From assembly GCA_021828605.1 (NCBI GenBank), contig JAJZEG010000278.1, positions 1 to 10,098 on the forward strand: a DNA stretch of 10,098 nucleotides, in the 5' to 3' direction. The translations under genes and the position numbers were made by a program. The notes under the pieces are model-generated. The model was not told where the DNA came from. It saw nothing but the letters and a program-made list of their open reading frames with translations, and did no database searches. The stretch comes from Pseudomonadota bacterium. GTDB taxonomy: Bacteria; Pseudomonadota; Alphaproteobacteria; Acetobacterales; Acetobacteraceae. This document shows positions 7,589 to 10,098 of the stretch, in pieces; the first letter of the stretch is position 1; the number at the start of each line of letters is the position of its first letter.

Positions 7589-8086
7589 TTATTTATTTGC
7601 CTGCTCCTTTTGCGGCGGGCGATCATTGGGCTTATAATATAAATCAGCGCAATCGTCCCGCAATATGCCGCCCGTCAGGGTCAAATCTTCCTTGACGGCA
7701 TCACGCACAAAATCCATGATGTCCAAATTGCGGTTCTCGAAATACATCTCATGCACCTGATCGCGCTCCGCACCATACACAATGCGCGAAACGCCTGCCC
7801 AGATTGCCGCCATTGTACACATGCCGCAGGGTTGCAACGTCGAATACAGGGTTGCACCCTCAAATCTCGAACGTTTCAGCTTGATACTGGCATTTCTGAT
7901 CGCCACGATTTCAGCATGCGCGGTAGGATCGTTCGTGGCTTCAACTTCATTTTCGCCCTGGCCGATAATATCGCCCTGTAAAACAAGAATGCAGCCAATC
8001 GGCGCGCCGCTGCCGGAACGCTGCGCATCCCGTGCCAAGCCGATTGCGCGTGTGATGAATTCGATATCTTCCACCTGAGATCCCAT
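7589..8086 (-). CDS. Zinc-dependent nucleoside/base deaminase (CMP/dCMP deaminase superfamily, guanine-deaminase-like)
   Basis: From the ATG at 8084-8086 the product has 165 residues. The zinc site is H57 with catalytic E59 in TNDPTAHAEI (51-60), and C87 and C90 in QPCGMC. The context NDPTAHAE and the overall length resemble bacterial guanine deaminases and other nucleoside deaminases more than cytidine deaminase, but the substrate cannot be fixed. The frame stays open 44 codons further upstream, to 8218, but that part overlaps the end of the preceding oxidoreductase gene and looks unlike the family, so it was left out. No strong Shine-Dalgarno precedes 8086; a GTG at 8072-8074 with GGGA 6 bases upstream is an alternative. 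It lies 46 bp after the oxidoreductase gene, in the same direction. It converges on ligD with 48 bp between the stops. Confidence 0.85.
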   Translation of the reverse strand: MGSQVEDIEFITRAIGLARDAQRSGSGAPIGCILVLQGDIIGQGENEVEATNDPTAHAEIVAIRNASIKLKRSRFEGATLYSTLQPCGMCTMAAIWAGVSRIVYGAERDQVHEMYFENRNLDIMDFVRDAVKEDLTLTGGILRDDCADLYYKPNDRPPQKEQANK

Positions 8087-8132
8087 AATAATCAAATATT
8101 GACGCCCATAGCTGCCCGCAAGGGGCACCAAT

Positions 8133-9392
8133 TCACAACCAATCGCGCAAGCGATACCAGCTCGTCGCCAAAACCAAACTCGGCATGCGCAGAAATCGTC
8201 CTCCAGGAAACCGGGCATGCGGAATTTTGGCGAAAATATCGAACCGCTCAGCCTGCCCTGCCACCGCCTCAGCGAGGAGCTTTCCCGCCAAACCCGTCAA
8301 CGCGACACCATGACCCGAAAACCCTTGCGCAAATAGCACATTACGCCCCAACCGACCGAAATGCGGCAAGCGATTGCGGCTAATGGCAACATTGCCACCC
8401 CACACAAATTCCGCGCGCGCATCCTGCAATTGCGGAAACGCGCGCTGCGCCCGCGACAGCATCGACGCCGCCAAATTCCGTGGCGGCACTGTCGAGTATG
8501 AAACCCGCCCGCCAAACAACATCCGATGATCGGTGCTGCGCCGAAAATAATCGAGCACAAAATTCAAATCCGCCACTGCCTCGTTGCCGGGGATCAAATC
8601 AGCAACATCGTCGCGCGGTTCGGTCGCGATGATATACGTCCCAACCGGCATGATATAACCCGCAATTGGACGCGCCAACGCCCCCAAATACGCATTGCCG
8701 CACAGCAGCACATAATCAGCACTCACCCGACCCTGTGGCGTGGTCAGGATCACTCCCGGCGCCGTATCAATTTTCGTTACTCTGGTGTTGGTATAAATAA
8801 CTGCGCCCGCTGCCATCGCTGCATGAGCGAGGCCGAGCGTATAATTCAGCGGATGGATATGCCCGGCAATCGGATCAAACAGCCCGGCCCGATAGCGCGG
8901 ACTGCGAAGCCGCGCCTGCAAGTCTGCTCCAGTCAGCATTTCAAAGCCCGACGCGCCAAGCGCGTGCAACTCCTCCGCCCATTCCTGCAACGCTTGCACC
9001 TGACGCGGTTTGACCGCCACATGCAAATAGCCACGCTGGGGATCGCAGGGGATCGCAAATCGCTCGATCTGCCGGTGCAACAACTCAACCGCTTCGAGCG
9101 ACATGCCCCATAATGCCTGCGCTGAAACCGGCCCCATCAGCCGCCTGATCGTGCTCTGCTCGGCGGCATAGCCAGGCAATGCCTGACCACCGTTGCGACC
9201 CGATGCACCAAAGCCGATTTGCTCTGCTTCGAGCACACAAACCCGATATCCGCGCTCCGCCAAATGCAAGGCTGCGGAGCAACCGGTCATTCCCGCGCCA
9301 ATTATTGCAACATCGCACCGCTGATCCCCCTCCAGCGGTGCCGTGATTGCAGGCAGCCTTGCGGTCGCCTCATAATAATTGGCGAGCGCCAT
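8133..9392 (-). CDS. puuB: FAD-dependent amine oxidoreductase, PuuB-like (gamma-glutamylputrescine oxidase)
   Basis: This 419-residue protein is a member of the D-amino-acid oxidase (DAO) fold family. The FAD-binding GxGxxG is GAGMTG at 32-37, with an acidic residue (E55) ending the second strand, followed by the GFGASGRNGGQ block (60-70) typical of PuuB and related amine oxidases. The C-terminal region keeps GFSGHGVALT and the ending FPGGRFLRMP, like E. coli PuuB, and the length is nearly the same. PuuB oxidises gamma-glutamylputrescine to the aldehyde with release of ammonia and hydrogen peroxide. The gene starts 5 bp after the GS-like gene with no obvious Shine-Dalgarno of its own, which suggests translational coupling. 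That neighbour supports the gamma-glutamylation route, but the amine used could be something other than putrescine. Confidence 0.85.
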   Translation of the reverse strand: MALANYYEATARLPAITAPLEGDQRCDVAIIGAGMTGCSAALHLAERGYRVCVLEAEQIGFGASGRNGGQALPGYAAEQSTIRRLMGPVSAQALWGMSLEAVELLHRQIERFAIPCDPQRGYLHVAVKPRQVQALQEWAEELHALGASGFEMLTGADLQARLRSPRYRAGLFDPIAGHIHPLNYTLGLAHAAMAAGAVIYTNTRVTKIDTAPGVILTTPQGRVSADYVLLCGNAYLGALARPIAGYIMPVGTYIIATEPRDDVADLIPGNEAVADLNFVLDYFRRSTDHRMLFGGRVSYSTVPPRNLAASMLSRAQRAFPQLQDARAEFVWGGNVAISRNRLPHFGRLGRNVLFAQGFSGHGVALTGLAGKLLAEAVAGQAERFDIFAKIPHARFPGGRFLRMPSLVLATSWYRLRDWL

Positions 9393-9397
9393 CGGGA

Positions 9398-10098
9398 TTA
9401 AACGTTCAACAGCAAATGTTCGCGCTCCCAGGAGCTGATCACCCGCAAATATGTTTCATATTCCAACCGCTTTACCGCGACAAACACCTGCACTAACTTT
9501 TCGCCCAGAATGTCATTGAGCGGTCGTGACTGTTCCATAATCTCGAGCGCGTGCGATAATTCACGCGGTAGGCTGTAGGGTTGCGAATAAGCGGATCCTT
9601 TGAATGGGGGTGTGGCATTGAGCCCTTCAACCATACCCAAATAGCCGCAAGCGAGCGAGGCGGCGAACGCCAAATAGGGATTGGCATCAGCACCGGGTAC
9701 CCGATTTTCCACGCGCATGGCTGAGGGTTCACCAAATGGCACCCGCAACCCGCAGGTGCGATTATCATGACCCCATTGCAAATTGATCGGCGCGTTGGAA
9801 AACCGTGTTAGTCGGCGATAGGAATTCACATTCGGCGCAAAAATTGGCATAATCGCCGGGATATATTTCTGCAAGCCACCGATGAACGACAAAAATAAGG
9901 GGCTCGGCTGTCCCTCACCGTCCGCGAATAAATTCACCCCGGTTTTGGCATCGACCACGCTTTGATGCACATGCATCGCACTGCCCGGCTCCTGGCCCAT
10001 CGGCTTGGCCATGAAGGTTGCGTAAATCTCATGGCGCAACGCCACCTCGCGCACGGTCCGCTTGAACAAAAATACCTGATCGGCTCGGCTCAGCGGAT
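9398..10098 (-). CDS. puuA: Gamma-glutamylpolyamine synthetase-like (glutamine-synthetase fold), C-terminal part
   Basis: The gene runs off the right edge. The frame stays open through the last base, so its 5' end is outside the window and the TTG at 10067-10069 is an internal leucine. About 233 C-terminal residues are visible. GS signatures include FMAKPM, AMHVHQSV (the two metal/ATP-site histidines), NVNSYRRL, the NRT...GLRVP arginine block, RVENRVPGADANPYL and the closing WEREHLLLNV. Aligned by eye to E. coli GlnA, the glutamate of GYEAP (E327, at the ammonium site) is Asn here (codon 9794-9796, in SNAP), and the adenylylated Tyr region is missing. Both fit an enzyme that glutamylates an amine rather than ammonia, as PuuA does with putrescine and ATP. 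It lies directly upstream of puuB, 5 bp apart. Confidence 0.85.
   Translation of the reverse strand, partial: PLSRADQVFLFKRTVREVALRHEIYATFMAKPMGQEPGSAMHVHQSVVDAKTGVNLFADGEGQPSPLFLSFIGGLQKYIPAIMPIFAPNVNSYRRLTRFSNAPINLQWGHDNRTCGLRVPFGEPSAMRVENRVPGADANPYLAFAASLACGYLGMVEGLNATPPFKGSAYSQPYSLPRELSHALEIMEQSRPLNDILGEKLVQVFVAVKRLEYETYLRVISSWEREHLLLNV

Noticed and set aside
7579..7618. CCGCCG/CGGCGG pairing across the convergent ligD-deaminase ends as a terminator
   Set aside because: Only 6 bp of stem with a 28-base loop that includes the deaminase stop region; too weak to call.
8087..8218. 44-residue N-terminal extension of the deaminase frame
   Set aside because: Overlaps the end of puuB, is rich in Cys and Trp, and is not part of any deaminase fold; the ATG at 8086 gives the normal length.
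9038..9057. 10-bp tandem duplication GGGGATCGCA inside puuB
   Set aside because: It lies in an intact frame encoding a normal FAIPCDPQRGY stretch, and 10 bp is not a codon multiple; treated as chance similarity.

Overview
The window (10,098 bases, moderately GC-rich) most resembles a chromosomal segment of an alphaproteobacterium, possibly Hyphomicrobiales or a relative. This rests on the PE-LIG-POL LigD beside a separate ku gene, the SDR and zinc-ADH pair beside it, and the style of the puuAB-like genes. No rRNA or single-copy marker is present, so the assignment is an inference.

Layout, left to right. A complete tRNA-Ala(GGC) with encoded CCA lies at 3-78. A DUF72 (YecE-like) gene follows on the + strand; its likeliest start is a TTG at 232, set by a good Shine-Dalgarno sequence. 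Next is a 381-bp gene-free stretch (1030-1410) with several inverted repeats, including a composite REP-like element that ends just before the ribosome binding site of the next gene. A tight + strand operon then encodes a short-chain dehydrogenase with a C-terminal membrane anchor, a zinc-dependent alcohol dehydrogenase and a 52-residue lysine-rich protein. Converging on it from the - strand is ku. A 173-bp divergent intergenic region separates ku from ligD, which encodes an 888-residue phosphoesterase-ligase-polymerase. Together Ku and LigD form a complete two-component bacterial non-homologous end-joining system: Ku binds DNA ends and recruits LigD, which trims, fills and seals them.

The right third (7589-10098) is a separate - strand operon, read right to left: a glutamine-synthetase-like ligase of the gamma-glutamylpolyamine synthetase type (5' end cut off by the window edge), a PuuB-like FAD amine oxidoreductase, and a zinc nucleoside/base deaminase. 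The first two form the start of a gamma-glutamyl (Puu-type) polyamine or amine catabolic route; the role of the deaminase there is unclear.

No CRISPR array, insertion sequence, phage gene or clearly new multi-gene system was found. The observations most worth following are the composite inverted repeat before the SDR gene, the lysine-rich small protein next to ku, the Glu-to-Asn change at the ammonia-site position of the GS-like enzyme, and the deaminase attached to the puuAB pair.
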